Assembly (NCBI RefSeq): GCF_935822925.1
Contig: NZ_CAKXZS010000023.1
Coordinates: forward strand, 62,001 to 126,000
DNA length: 64,000 nucleotides
Source: Mesorhizobium ventifaucium
GTDB taxonomy: Bacteria; Pseudomonadota; Alphaproteobacteria; Rhizobiales; Rhizobiaceae
Reading direction: 5' to 3'
Below, piece by piece: positions 51,550-60,101 of this stretch. The position numbers were made by a program, and so were the translations under genes. The stretch's first letter is position 1; each line of letters starts with the position of its first letter. The notes under the pieces were generated by a model. The model worked only from the letters and a program-made list of their open reading frames with translations. It searched no databases and was not told the DNA's origin.

Positions 51550-52329
51550 CTAGAACGCGCTGACATAGGCGCCGCCGTCGACCGGTATGTTCTGCCCGGT
51601 CAGGTAGCCGGCATGAACCGAGCACAGGAAAGCGCAGATCTGGCCGAATTCCTCCGGCGTGCCGAGCCGCTTGGCCGGAACGTTGGCTGCTGCCTGGGTC
51701 TTGCGTGCGGCGGCGGCAGCCGGAGCTTCGGGGGTGCCAGCTTCATGCGGGGGACGCAGCCGGTCGGTGTCGAGCTTGCCCGGCAGCATGTTGTTGATCG
51801 TCACATTGCGGTCGATCACCGTCCGTGCGACGCCGGCAAGGAACGAGGTCAGGCCGGCGCGCGCGCCGGACGACAGATCGAGGCCGGGAATGGGAACATA
51901 GACCGACAGCGAGGTGATGTTGACGATGCGGCCGAAGCCGCGCTCGGCCATGCCGTCGATCACAGCCTGAACCAGTTCGACCGGGGTCACCATGTTCTGG
52001 GTGACACCTTCGAGGATTTTTTCGCGGTCGAGTTCGCGAAAATCGCGAAGCGGCGGGCCGCCATTGTTGTTGACGAGGATATCTGGATCGGGACAGGCGG
52101 CAAGCAGCGCCTTCTGCACCTCGGGCTTCGACACGTCGCCGACGATCTCGGTCACCTTGACGCCGAATCTTTCGCGCAGTTCGGCGGCGGTCTTGGCCAG
52201 TTGGTCGGCGTTGCGCCCGTTGACGACCAGGTCACAGCCGGCTTCGGCCAGCGCCATGGCGCAACCGCGCCCAAGCCCCTTGCTCGAAGCACAAACTATG
52301 GCCTTTTTTCCGCGAATACCGAGATCCAT
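51550..52329 (-). CDS. Atypical short-chain dehydrogenase/reductase
   Basis: The 259-residue protein has a Rossmann start (KAIVCASSKGLGRGCA instead of TGXXXGIG) and NNNGGPP in place of NNAG. The catalytic Ser is kept (NITSLS), but the YxxxK pair is replaced: the Tyr position reads Ser and the Lys reads Arg (LSSGARAGL). A subgroup of SDRs has these changes, so its activity is uncertain. The C-terminus LTGQNIPVDGG is standard. The gene stands alone on its strand. Confidence 0.85.
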   Translation of the reverse strand: MDLGIRGKKAIVCASSKGLGRGCAMALAEAGCDLVVNGRNADQLAKTAAELRERFGVKVTEIVGDVSKPEVQKALLAACPDPDILVNNNGGPPLRDFRELDREKILEGVTQNMVTPVELVQAVIDGMAERGFGRIVNITSLSVYVPIPGLDLSSGARAGLTSFLAGVARTVIDRNVTINNMLPGKLDTDRLRPPHEAGTPEAPAAAAARKTQAAANVPAKRLGTPEEFGQICAFLCSVHAGYLTGQNIPVDGGAYVSAF

Positions 52330-52448
52330 GGCGATTTTTCCTCTGATTAGGGTCGCAACCTACTCTTGGGGCTGGACCAATCGCAACCGTCATACGGTTG
52401 TTGCATGAATCAAGGCATAGCCTGTTCGGAAGCAACGGTGAGAATCCA

Positions 52449-53279
52449 ATGCCTGGCGCAGAGCCCCGCACATTCCGCAGCATGTTCATCTCCGACGTCC
52501 ATCTCGGATCGAAGGCGGCGAAGGCCGAGTTCCTGATCGATTTCCTGCGCCATCACGACGCCGATATCATCTATCTCGTCGGCGACATCGTCGACGGCTG
52601 GCGGCTGAGACGGAACTGGCACTGGCCGCAAAGCCACAATGACGTCGTCCAGAAATTGCTGCGCAAGGCGCGCAAGGGCGCCAGCATCACCTACATCGCC
52701 GGCAATCACGACGAATTCGCGCGCCAGTTCCAGGGTGTGCATTTCGGCGGCATCGTCGTCGCCGATCGCGTTATCCACGAGACCGCCGACGGCAAACGCT
52801 TTCTTGTCATCCATGGCGACCAGTTCGACACCGTCGTCCACAATGCGCGCTGGCTGGCCTATCTCGGCGACTACGCCTATGACGCGGCGATGCTGGTCAA
52901 CCGCGTGGTGACGCGGCTGCGCCAGGTGCTTGGCCTGCCATACTGGTCGTTTTCGTCCTGGGCCAAGGTCAACGTCAAGAAGGCGGTGAATTTCATCGGC
53001 TCGTTCCAGACCATGCTGACCGAGGAAGCGCGCCGCTCGCATGTCGACGGCGTGATCTGCGGTCACATCCACCATGCCGCGATCGAGAGCTACGAGGACG
53101 TGCAGTACATCAACACCGGCGACTGGGTCGAGAGCTGCACCGCAGTGGTCGAGCATTTCGACGGCCAGATGGAGATTCTGCACTGGTCGCATGTCCTGCC
53201 GGAGGCTCCGGTCGGCAGCGAAGTGCTGGTGCCGATCGAGATCGTCGACATCAAGGGCAGGGCAGTCCAGGCTGCCTGA
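52449..53279 (+). CDS. LpxH-like metallophosphoesterase
   Basis: The 276-residue protein has all metal-binding motifs of calcineurin-like esterases: DVHLG (near 16), GDIVDGW, GNHDE, HGDQFD and GHIHHA. The layout resembles UDP-2,3-diacylglucosamine hydrolases of lipid A synthesis and their rhizobial homologues. The start at 52449 follows GAGAATCC. Whether it acts on lipid A here is not shown. Confidence 0.85.
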   Translation: MPGAEPRTFRSMFISDVHLGSKAAKAEFLIDFLRHHDADIIYLVGDIVDGWRLRRNWHWPQSHNDVVQKLLRKARKGASITYIAGNHDEFARQFQGVHFGGIVVADRVIHETADGKRFLVIHGDQFDTVVHNARWLAYLGDYAYDAAMLVNRVVTRLRQVLGLPYWSFSSWAKVNVKKAVNFIGSFQTMLTEEARRSHVDGVICGHIHHAAIESYEDVQYINTGDWVESCTAVVEHFDGQMEILHWSHVLPEAPVGSEVLVPIEIVDIKGRAVQAA

Positions 53280-53294
53280 CGCGATAATGTGTTA

Positions 53295-53343
53295 ATGCAT
53301 GTCGCGCAAAAGTGTGCAGCGGTTTTGCGGTAACGACATGCAT
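53295..53343. repeat. Rhizobial palindromic intergenic repeat
   Basis: Arms ATGCATGTCG and CGACATGCAT (10 bp, perfect) enclose CGCAAAAGTGTGCAGCGGTT. This is a phrase I know as a common rhizobial intergenic repeat. A second perfect hairpin follows at 53356. Confidence 0.7.
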
Positions 53344-53355
53344 AAACAAGAACCT

Positions 53356-53395
53356 AAAGCGCGTCGCATGAGGCCGGTCAAACGCGACGCGCTTT
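53356..53395. repeat. GC-rich hairpin, possible terminator
   Basis: A perfect 12-bp stem, AAAGCGCGTCGC/GCGACGCGCTTT, with a 16-nt loop lies between the phosphoesterase and MFS genes. There is no real U-run, so it is a repeat or weak terminator rather than a classical one. Confidence 0.55.
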
Positions 53396-53491
53396 AGTCC
53401 AGGCGGTTTCATCGCTTTTTTCGGCATGTTATGGGATCGGCGTGCGTTGGTTGGCCGGCCGGTCGAATGCTGCGCGACGGATTGCCTGTTG

Positions 53492-54709
53492 ATGTCCTCC
53501 CTGCCGCCGCTTTCACCCGAACAGCTCGTCAAGCCGCGTCATTTCGAACTGCGCATGGGCCTGATCTTCTTCACGCTTTTCGTGCCGCTCGGGATACATT
53601 TGCCATACTTTCCGCTGTGGCTGCAGGCAAACGGTTTTGATGCCGAGCAGATAGCGGTGGTTCTCGCGGCACCGATGTTCCTGCGCGTGGTGACGACGCC
53701 ATTGCTTACGGCACTGGCCGACAGGGCGAGCGACCGCGCCCATGTTTATGTCGCGCTGATGGCCGCATCACTGGCGCTGTCCGCCGGTTATTTCCTGACG
53801 CCGACCTATGCCATGGTGCTGGCCGTTTCGCTGGCGCTCACCGTCGCCTGGACGCCGCACTCGCCAATTGCCGATTCGCTGGCGCTGTCGGGGGTGCGTC
53901 GCTTCGGCTCGAACTATGCAAACATGCGCAAATGGGGATCGATCTCCTATCTGTGCGCAAATCTTGCGGGCGGTTTCATCCTGTCGGCGACCGGCGCCCA
54001 GGCTGTTCCGGTGATCATCTTCGTGGCCTTCGGCGCCGCACTTGTCGTCGCACTGATCGCACCGCGGCTCGGCCGTCCCCGCCGTGCCTCGCCGCTTTCG
54101 GCTGCCGACATCCAGCACTCGGCGCCAAAACTCCTCAACGGCTATTTCCTGTATTTCTCCGTCGGCGTCGGCGTCATCACCGCCAGCCACGCGTTTCTCT
54201 ACGGCTTCGTCTCGATCTACTGGAAATCGATCGGCATCGGCGATTCTGTGGTCGGGCTGCTTTGGGGTTGGGGTGTCCTGGCCGAGATCGGCATGTTCAT
54301 GATCTTTACCCGGGTTTTCGGTTCCGTCTCGGTCGTGTCGATCATGGTGATGGCGGGAATAGGGGCGATCGTGCGCTGGATTGCCTTTCCCTTGATCTGG
54401 CCGCTTGGCCTTGGCGTTGGGGGGTTTTTCGCAGTCCAGACGCTGCACGCGGTTTCGGTGGCGCTGGTGCTGATCGGCCTGCAGAAAATGATCGGTGAGA
54501 CGGTCGCGGAGGAACGCACCGGGGCCGCGCAAGGCATCGCCTATTTCTCCAACGGCTTTTTCACCGCCGTGGTGACGCTGCTGTCCGGCCCGCTTTACGA
54601 CCGCTTCGGCGTGGACGGCTTTTTTGCCATGATCCCGATCGCCCTGGTCGGCCTTGTGCTGATCGGGCTTGCGGCGCGTTCAGCCCCACAGCGCCGGATC
54701 GGGCGGTGA
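53492..54709 (+). CDS. MFS transporter, HcaT/phenylpropionate-permease-like
   Basis: The protein is about 405 residues with 12 predicted membrane segments. The N-terminal LGIHLPYFPLWLQANGF and the loop LADRASDRAHVY resemble the HcaT-type branch of the major facilitator superfamily. The substrate is uncertain. I chose the ATG at 53492; an in-frame ATG at 53426 would add a non-conserved leader. Its 3' end overlaps the convergent epimerase gene by 30 bp. Confidence 0.85.
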   Translation: MSSLPPLSPEQLVKPRHFELRMGLIFFTLFVPLGIHLPYFPLWLQANGFDAEQIAVVLAAPMFLRVVTTPLLTALADRASDRAHVYVALMAASLALSAGYFLTPTYAMVLAVSLALTVAWTPHSPIADSLALSGVRRFGSNYANMRKWGSISYLCANLAGGFILSATGAQAVPVIIFVAFGAALVVALIAPRLGRPRRASPLSAADIQHSAPKLLNGYFLYFSVGVGVITASHAFLYGFVSIYWKSIGIGDSVVGLLWGWGVLAEIGMFMIFTRVFGSVSVVSIMVMAGIGAIVRWIAFPLIWPLGLGVGGFFAVQTLHAVSVALVLIGLQKMIGETVAEERTGAAQGIAYFSNGFFTAVVTLLSGPLYDRFGVDGFFAMIPIALVGLVLIGLAARSAPQRRIGR

Positions 54710-55663
54710 CACCAGCGAACCCTGGTAGACAAGGCCAGGCGCACGGTCGCGGGCCAGCAGCAGCGGGCCGTCGAGATCGACAAAATCGGCATCCTGGGCC
54801 AACAGCACGGCCGGCGCCATGGCCAATGACGTGCCGACCATGCAGCCGACCATGACGCCAAAACCCAGTTCGCGGGCGCGATCGCGAAGGACGAGGGCAG
54901 CGGTCAAGCCGCCCGACTTGTCGAGCTTGATGTTGACCGCATCGTAAAGGCCGACAAGCGAGGCAAGGCCCTGTGCCTCATGCACGCTTTCATCGGCGCA
55001 GATCGGCACCGGATGCGCGATTTGGCGAAGGATGCCGTCACGGCCCGCCGGCAGCGGCTGTTCGATCAGCGCGATGCCGTGCTCGGCGGCAAAGGCCAGG
55101 TTTGCAACGATGTTGTCGTCGCTCCAGCCCTCATTGGCGTCCAGGATGATGCGGCTCGCCGGTGCCGCCTCCCTGACCGCGCGGATGCGGGCCATATCGT
55201 TGTCGCCGCCGATCTTGACCTTGAGCAGCGGGCGCAGGGCGTTGGCGCGGGCCTGGGCTGCCATTGCCTCGGGCTCAGCGAGCGACAGCGTGTAGGCCGT
55301 CTCAAGCGCCCTCGGCGGCGCCATACAGATGCTGGAAGCGACCGGCTTGCCTGCGATCTTCGCCTCCAGGTCCCATAGCGCGCAGTCGGCGGCGTTGCGC
55401 GCCGCGCCCGCCGGAATGGTGTCGAGCAGCGCGGCCCGGCTGATGCCGCCCGCAATCTGCTCCCGCATCGCCTCGATCGCGTCGCGCACACTCTCGATGG
55501 TTTCGCCATAGCGTTTGTAGGGGACGCATTCGCCGCGCCCGCTCTGGCCGTCCTCGCGGATCGTCACTGTGACGACCTCGGCTTCGGTTTTCGAACCGCG
55601 CGAGATGGTGAAGGACCCGGCGATGGGAAAGCGCTCGGACTCGACCGAAATGACACGCGCCAT
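54680..55663 (-). CDS. L-Ala-D/L-Glu epimerase (enolase superfamily)
   Basis: The 327-residue protein has the dipeptide-epimerase set: the KxK pair (LLKVKIGG), metal ligands in ILDANEGW, LIEQPLPAG and CADES, the second Lys in NIKLDKSGG, and the C-terminal DLDGPLLL. It would epimerise the L-Ala-D-Glu of recycled murein peptides. It is divergent from mlaE. The frame stays open upstream antisense to mlaE, but the family N-terminus starts at 55663. Confidence 0.9.
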   Translation of the reverse strand: MARVISVESERFPIAGSFTISRGSKTEAEVVTVTIREDGQSGRGECVPYKRYGETIESVRDAIEAMREQIAGGISRAALLDTIPAGAARNAADCALWDLEAKIAGKPVASSICMAPPRALETAYTLSLAEPEAMAAQARANALRPLLKVKIGGDNDMARIRAVREAAPASRIILDANEGWSDDNIVANLAFAAEHGIALIEQPLPAGRDGILRQIAHPVPICADESVHEAQGLASLVGLYDAVNIKLDKSGGLTAALVLRDRARELGFGVMVGCMVGTSLAMAPAVLLAQDADFVDLDGPLLLARDRAPGLVYQGSLVSPPDPALWG

Positions 55664-55762
55664 ATCTTTCTGCTCCGGCTGTGCGACAACAAACTTGTCG
55701 GCAAATCGACAGGTGGGTTCTGTCGGGGTAAACAGATGGCCCGTCAGACTAAACAGGACGCC

Positions 55763-56950
55763 ATGTTGACGATCCGCAAACGCGACGCAAGCGGCACGAC
55801 CGCCAAGGAGGCCGACCACCAGCCGCGCGTTGTGGTCGGCGAGGACGGCGGCGTTCTCGGCTGCGCTTTTTCCGGGACCTGGACGACACGCACCGTGGCG
55901 CTCGTCGATGCCGAGATGCGCAAGATCGAGCAACGCAGCGGTTTTCAGACGCTGGCGCTCGACCTCTCGCATATCGAGAAGATGGATACCGCCGGGGCCT
56001 GGGTGATCGACCGTCTGGTCAGCGCCTTCGAAAAGCAGGGTGTGAAAATCACGATGCAGGGGCAAAGCGAGGTTGCCTCGATCCTGCTCGGCGCCGTCGG
56101 TGACGCCGTTCGACGCGAACCTGATTCGGGCATCGTTGGGCCGCCGAATATCATCATTCGAGGGCTCGAGGCGGTTGGCCGGCGCGTCTATGAGATGCGT
56201 GACGATTTCCTGGCCGCGATGAACATACTGGGCGCCACGATACGCGGCGCGCAGATGAAGCTTGGCCGCGGCCATGCGGTCAATCCGGCGGCGATCTTCA
56301 ACCAGATGGACCGCATGGGCGTCGGCGCCATCCCGGTGGTCGTGCTGATGTCGGCCATCGTCGGGGCGATCGTCGCTCAGCAAGGCGCCTATCAGCTCAG
56401 CTATTTCGGTGCCGATATCTTCGTCGTCGACCTAGTCGGCGTGCTGATCCTGCGCGAGCTCGGCGTGCTGATGACTGCGATCATGATCGCCGGCCGTTCG
56501 GGCAGCGCCATCACGGCTGAAATCGGCTCGATGAAAATGCGCGAGGAGGTCGACGCGCTGAAGGTCATCGGGCTTAATCCGATCGGCGTTCTGGTGTTTC
56601 CGCGGCTGGTCGCGCTGGTGATCGCACTGCCTTGCCTGACGATCATCGCCAATTTCGCCGCACTTGGCGGCGGCATCGCGGCGGCATGGCTCTATTCCGA
56701 CATCGCACCGGCCGCCTTCATCGACCGGCTGCGCGTTGCCATCGATCTCAGCACCATCTTTGCCGGGCTGATCAAGGCGCCGTTCATGGCCATGATCATC
56801 GGCACGATCGCCTCCGTCGAAGGCATGAAGGTCGGCGGCAGCGCCGAATCGCTCGGGCAGCACGTGACTGCTTCGGTGGTGAAGTCGATCTTCGTGGTGA
56901 TCATTCTCGACGGGCTTTTCGCCATGTTCTACGCAGCGATCGAGTTCTGA
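55763..56950 (+). CDS. mlaE: STAS-MlaE fusion, lipid ABC-transporter permease
   Basis: The protein is about 395 residues. An N-terminal STAS/MlaB-like domain (about 25-120, with DLSHIEKMDTAGAWVIDRL) is fused to an MlaE permease (AIVGAIVAQQGAYQL, RELGVLMTAIMIAGRSG, EEVDALKVIGLNPI). In E. coli these are separate MlaB and MlaE proteins of the retrograde phospholipid system. I chose the ATG at 55763 after AGGA; an ATG at 55736 is also in frame. mlaF starts 1 bp after the stop. Confidence 0.93.
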   Translation: MLTIRKRDASGTTAKEADHQPRVVVGEDGGVLGCAFSGTWTTRTVALVDAEMRKIEQRSGFQTLALDLSHIEKMDTAGAWVIDRLVSAFEKQGVKITMQGQSEVASILLGAVGDAVRREPDSGIVGPPNIIIRGLEAVGRRVYEMRDDFLAAMNILGATIRGAQMKLGRGHAVNPAAIFNQMDRMGVGAIPVVVLMSAIVGAIVAQQGAYQLSYFGADIFVVDLVGVLILRELGVLMTAIMIAGRSGSAITAEIGSMKMREEVDALKVIGLNPIGVLVFPRLVALVIALPCLTIIANFAALGGGIAAAWLYSDIAPAAFIDRLRVAIDLSTIFAGLIKAPFMAMIIGTIASVEGMKVGGSAESLGQHVTASVVKSIFVVIILDGLFAMFYAAIEF

Positions 56951-56951
56951 C

Positions 56952-57770
56952 ATGGCGCTGCTTGGCACAAAGCCGACCAGGACTACGCAAACGGCCGACG
57001 AGGACGAGATCGTGCTTTCCGCGCACGACATCACCGTCTCCTTCGCCGACAAGGTCATTCTCGACAAATTGTCGCTCCATATCCGGCGTGGCGAAATTCT
57101 CGGCTTCGTCGGCGCCTCGGGCGCCGGCAAGTCGGTTCTCCTGCGCACTATCCTCGGCCTGGTGCACAAGCAGTCGGGAACGATCAAGCTGTTCGGCGTC
57201 GATGTCGAAAAGGCGAGCGAGAGGGAGCGTCTTCGCATCGACATGCGCCTTGGCGTCCTGTTTCAGCACGGCGCGCTGTTTTCGGCGCTCACGGTGCTCG
57301 AAAACGTGCAGGTGCCGATGCGCGAATATCTCGACTTGCCGAAAAAGCTGATGGACGAACTGGCGATGCTCAAGGTCGAACTGGTCGGGTTGCCGCCGGA
57401 TGCGGCGCAGAAATTCCCGTCCGAGCTTTCCGGCGGCATGATCAAGCGTGCGGCGCTGGCGCGCGCACTGGCGCTCGACCCCGACATCGTGTTCCTCGAC
57501 GAGCCGACATCCGGCCTCGATCCGATCAGCGCGGCTGAGTTCGACGAACTGGTCGTCAAGCTGCGCGATACCATGGATCTGACCGTGTACATGGTCACGC
57601 ATGACCTCGACACGCTGTTCACCGCGTGTGATCGGGTGGCCGTGCTCGGCAACAAGAAGGTGCTGGTCGAAGGCACGATCGACGACATGCTCAAAAGCGA
57701 GGAACCCTGGGTGAAATCCTATTTTCGCGGAAAACGTGCGCGGCAACTTGATCTTGCAGCCCGCGCATAG
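56952..57770 (+). CDS. mlaF: MlaF lipid ABC-transporter ATPase
   Basis: The 272-residue ATPase has Walker A GASGAGKSVLLR, Q-loop LFQHGALFS, signature LSGGMIKRAALARA, Walker B DIVFLDEPTSGLD and H-loop MVTHDLDT. LSGGM in place of LSGGQ is typical of the MlaF/Mkl group. It powers MlaE. It follows mlaE with a 1-bp gap and precedes mlaD by 14 bp, so these are one operon. Confidence 0.95.
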   Translation: MALLGTKPTRTTQTADEDEIVLSAHDITVSFADKVILDKLSLHIRRGEILGFVGASGAGKSVLLRTILGLVHKQSGTIKLFGVDVEKASERERLRIDMRLGVLFQHGALFSALTVLENVQVPMREYLDLPKKLMDELAMLKVELVGLPPDAAQKFPSELSGGMIKRAALARALALDPDIVFLDEPTSGLDPISAAEFDELVVKLRDTMDLTVYMVTHDLDTLFTACDRVAVLGNKKVLVEGTIDDMLKSEEPWVKSYFRGKRARQLDLAARA

Positions 57771-57784
57771 CCATAAGTGGGTAA

Positions 57785-59158
57785 ATGGAAACCAGAGCCA
57801 ACTACGTCATTGTCGGCATTTTCACGCTAGCCGCGATCCTGGCAGCATTCGCGTTCGTCTATTGGACGGCCGCGATTGGCGACAGGGGTGAGACGGCGAT
57901 GCTGAAGGTGCGCATTCCGGGATCGGCTTCCGGCCTCGGCCGCGGCAGTTTCGTGCTGTTCAACGGGGTCAGGGTCGGGGATGTCAGGCGCGTCTATATC
58001 GACCCCGCCAATCCGAACAACGCAATAGCCGAAGCCGAAATAGGCAGGAACACCCCGATCACCAAATCGACGCAGGCCGATATCGGCCTTGCTACCCTCA
58101 CCGGTCAGGCCAATATCGAACTCAGGGGCGCCGACCTCAAGGAGGTCAACCTTCTCGACCAGGCGGAGGCGGAGGGCGGCGTCGCCGAGATCGTCGCCAA
58201 CCCGTCGGCGGTCACCAACCTGTTGCAGACGGCGCAGAACATCTTCACCCGCGCCGATACGGTTCTCACCCAGCTCGAAGGCTTCACCAGGGACGTTCGC
58301 GGGCCGCTGACGCAGACCGTCAACAATGTGCAGACCTTCTCCGACGCGCTGGCCAAGAATTCCGACGGCATCGACAAATTCCTCGCCAGCGTCAGTTCGC
58401 TGTCGGAGGAGTTGAGGGGCGTCTCCGGCAAGCTCGACGGCACGCTGAAGGCGGCGGAAGGGCTGCTCAACGCCGTCGACAAGGATCAGATCAAGAGCAT
58501 CGTCGCCAATGTCGATACCGTGACCACGAACCTGAAGGAAACCAGCAAGCAGTTCGACACGGTCGTCAGGAATGTCGACACCGCGGTGGGGTCGATCAAC
58601 GATTTCGCCCAAAGGACGCAAGGCACGCTGGCCAAGGTCGACGGCGTTCTCGACGGCATCGATCCGGCACAGGTTCGCACCGCGCTGGCCAACATCCAGA
58701 GGGCCAGCGAAAACGCCAACGAGGCTGCCGCCGACATCGCCAAGGTGACCAGCAAATTCGCCAACCGGGCCGACGATATCGACCAGACGATCAAGGACGC
58801 GCAGCAACTCGCGGCGCACCTCAACGACGCTTCGGTGCGCGTCGACGGCATCCTCGCCAAGGTCGATACATTGCTCGGCTCAGGCCAGGCCGACGGCATG
58901 ATAGCCGATGCCAGGAACACTCTGAAATCGTTCAAGCAGGTTGCCGACACGCTGAACGCCCGCCTCGGCACCATCACCGACAATCTGGCGCGATTCTCCG
59001 GCCAGGGCCTGCAGGACGTCGAGGCGCTAGTCCAGGACAGCCGCCGTTCGATCAACCGCATCGAAGAGGCGGTGACGGATCTCAGCCGCAATCCGCAGCG
59101 AATCCTGTCAGGCGGCGAAGGCGAGGTTCGGCAATTCGATGGCAGGGCGCGGCGTTGA
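57785..59158 (+). CDS. mlaD: MlaD-type MCE-domain protein
   Basis: The 457-residue protein has an N-terminal membrane anchor (about 7-29), an MCE domain (about 40-120: FVLFNGVRVGDVRRVYID, GLATLTGQANIEL) and a long C-terminal helical/coiled-coil part rich in Ala, Asp and Val. MCE rings form the periplasmic lipid channel of Mla/Mce systems. It is longer than E. coli MlaD (about 180 residues) but normal for the alphaproteobacterial type. Confidence 0.93.
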   Translation: METRANYVIVGIFTLAAILAAFAFVYWTAAIGDRGETAMLKVRIPGSASGLGRGSFVLFNGVRVGDVRRVYIDPANPNNAIAEAEIGRNTPITKSTQADIGLATLTGQANIELRGADLKEVNLLDQAEAEGGVAEIVANPSAVTNLLQTAQNIFTRADTVLTQLEGFTRDVRGPLTQTVNNVQTFSDALAKNSDGIDKFLASVSSLSEELRGVSGKLDGTLKAAEGLLNAVDKDQIKSIVANVDTVTTNLKETSKQFDTVVRNVDTAVGSINDFAQRTQGTLAKVDGVLDGIDPAQVRTALANIQRASENANEAAADIAKVTSKFANRADDIDQTIKDAQQLAAHLNDASVRVDGILAKVDTLLGSGQADGMIADARNTLKSFKQVADTLNARLGTITDNLARFSGQGLQDVEALVQDSRRSINRIEEAVTDLSRNPQRILSGGEGEVRQFDGRARR

Positions 59159-59246
59159 CTTCGGCTTTCGCCGGCCCCAAGAACGGCAGGCAAGTACGCT
59201 GCGGATGCGATTTGCTCATTCGATTCGGGGACAACGGGGATCGCGT

Positions 59247-59873
59247 GTGAAGTCGGTCGTGCTTAAATTGGGCGGGGTCAAATCGGGCGGGCTCAAAGCG
59301 GGTGTGGCATTGCTTGCGCTTTCACTAGCCGGCTGCGCGTTTTTGCCGGGCGGCGGGCCGGCGCCGCTAGACACATTCGAACTGTCGGCGCCGTCGCTCG
59401 ATGCGCGCGGCCGCGGCCGCCAGCAAATCCTCATCGCCCAGCCTTCCGCGCTCAAGGCGCTGGACAGCCAGAACATCGTCATCAAGCCGTCGGTGCGCTC
59501 GATCCAGTACCTCAAGGGAGCGCAATGGGCCGACCGGCTGCCGCTGATCGTGCAGGCGCGGTTGGCCGAGACGTTCCAGCGCTCGGGCAGTTTCGCCGGC
59601 GTCGGCAAGCCGGGCGAGGGCCTGGCGATCGACTATCAGGTGATCGTCGAGGTGCGTTCCTTCGAAGTCCGCGTCGACGGCGGCGAACATGCCGAGGTCG
59701 AGCTGTTCGTGCGGATATTGAACGACCGCAATGGCGAGGTGCGCGCCTCCAAGAGCTTCAACGCGACCGCGCCCGTCTCGGGCGGCGGCAACCAGGCCTA
59801 TGTCGACGCGCTCGACAGGGCGTTCGGCGTTGCCGCCAAGGACATCGTCCGCTGGACCGATTCGGTGATCTGA
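59247..59873 (+). CDS. ABC-type transport auxiliary lipoprotein (Mla-associated)
   Basis: The protein is about 208 residues. The signal peptide ends in the lipobox LSLAGC, so the Cys is lipidated. The rest matches the ABC-transport auxiliary lipoprotein domain found with MCE systems (PqiC-like; IVIKPSVRSIQYL, QAYVDALDRAFG). I prefer the GTG at 59247, after GGGGA; an ATG at 59205 is also in frame. As last gene of the operon it probably links the MlaD ring to the outer membrane. Confidence 0.85.
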   Translation: MKSVVLKLGGVKSGGLKAGVALLALSLAGCAFLPGGGPAPLDTFELSAPSLDARGRGRQQILIAQPSALKALDSQNIVIKPSVRSIQYLKGAQWADRLPLIVQARLAETFQRSGSFAGVGKPGEGLAIDYQVIVEVRSFEVRVDGGEHAEVELFVRILNDRNGEVRASKSFNATAPVSGGGNQAYVDALDRAFGVAAKDIVRWTDSVI

Positions 59874-59915
59874 CCAAGCCGGAACTGCCGGGCACGGCAC
59901 TCAATTGTCGAAGCC

Positions 59916-60093
59916 GGCGCCGACCCTCATCGCCCTGCCGGGCACTCTGCCCGAATAGTGACGGAGAGAAGGACGCCGTCACCGAGGATTTCGCCAATCT
60001 TCAGCGTTGCAGAATGGGTGCCGAGGTTGCCGTCATCGAGCTTCTCCCCGTTTACGGGGAGAAGGTGCCGGCAGGCGGGTGAGGGGCAGCGCC
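59916..60093. repeat. RIME-like intergenic mosaic, long form (copy D)
   Basis: The element is about 178 bp, from GGCGCCGACCCTCATCGCCC to the inverse GGGTGAGGGGCAGCGCC. It has two imperfect hairpins and the shared ATTTCGCCAATCTTCAGCGT centre. It sits between convergent genes, 9 bp past the stop of the giant coiled-coil gene. Confidence 0.85.
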
Positions 60094-60101
60094 AACGCTG
60101 A

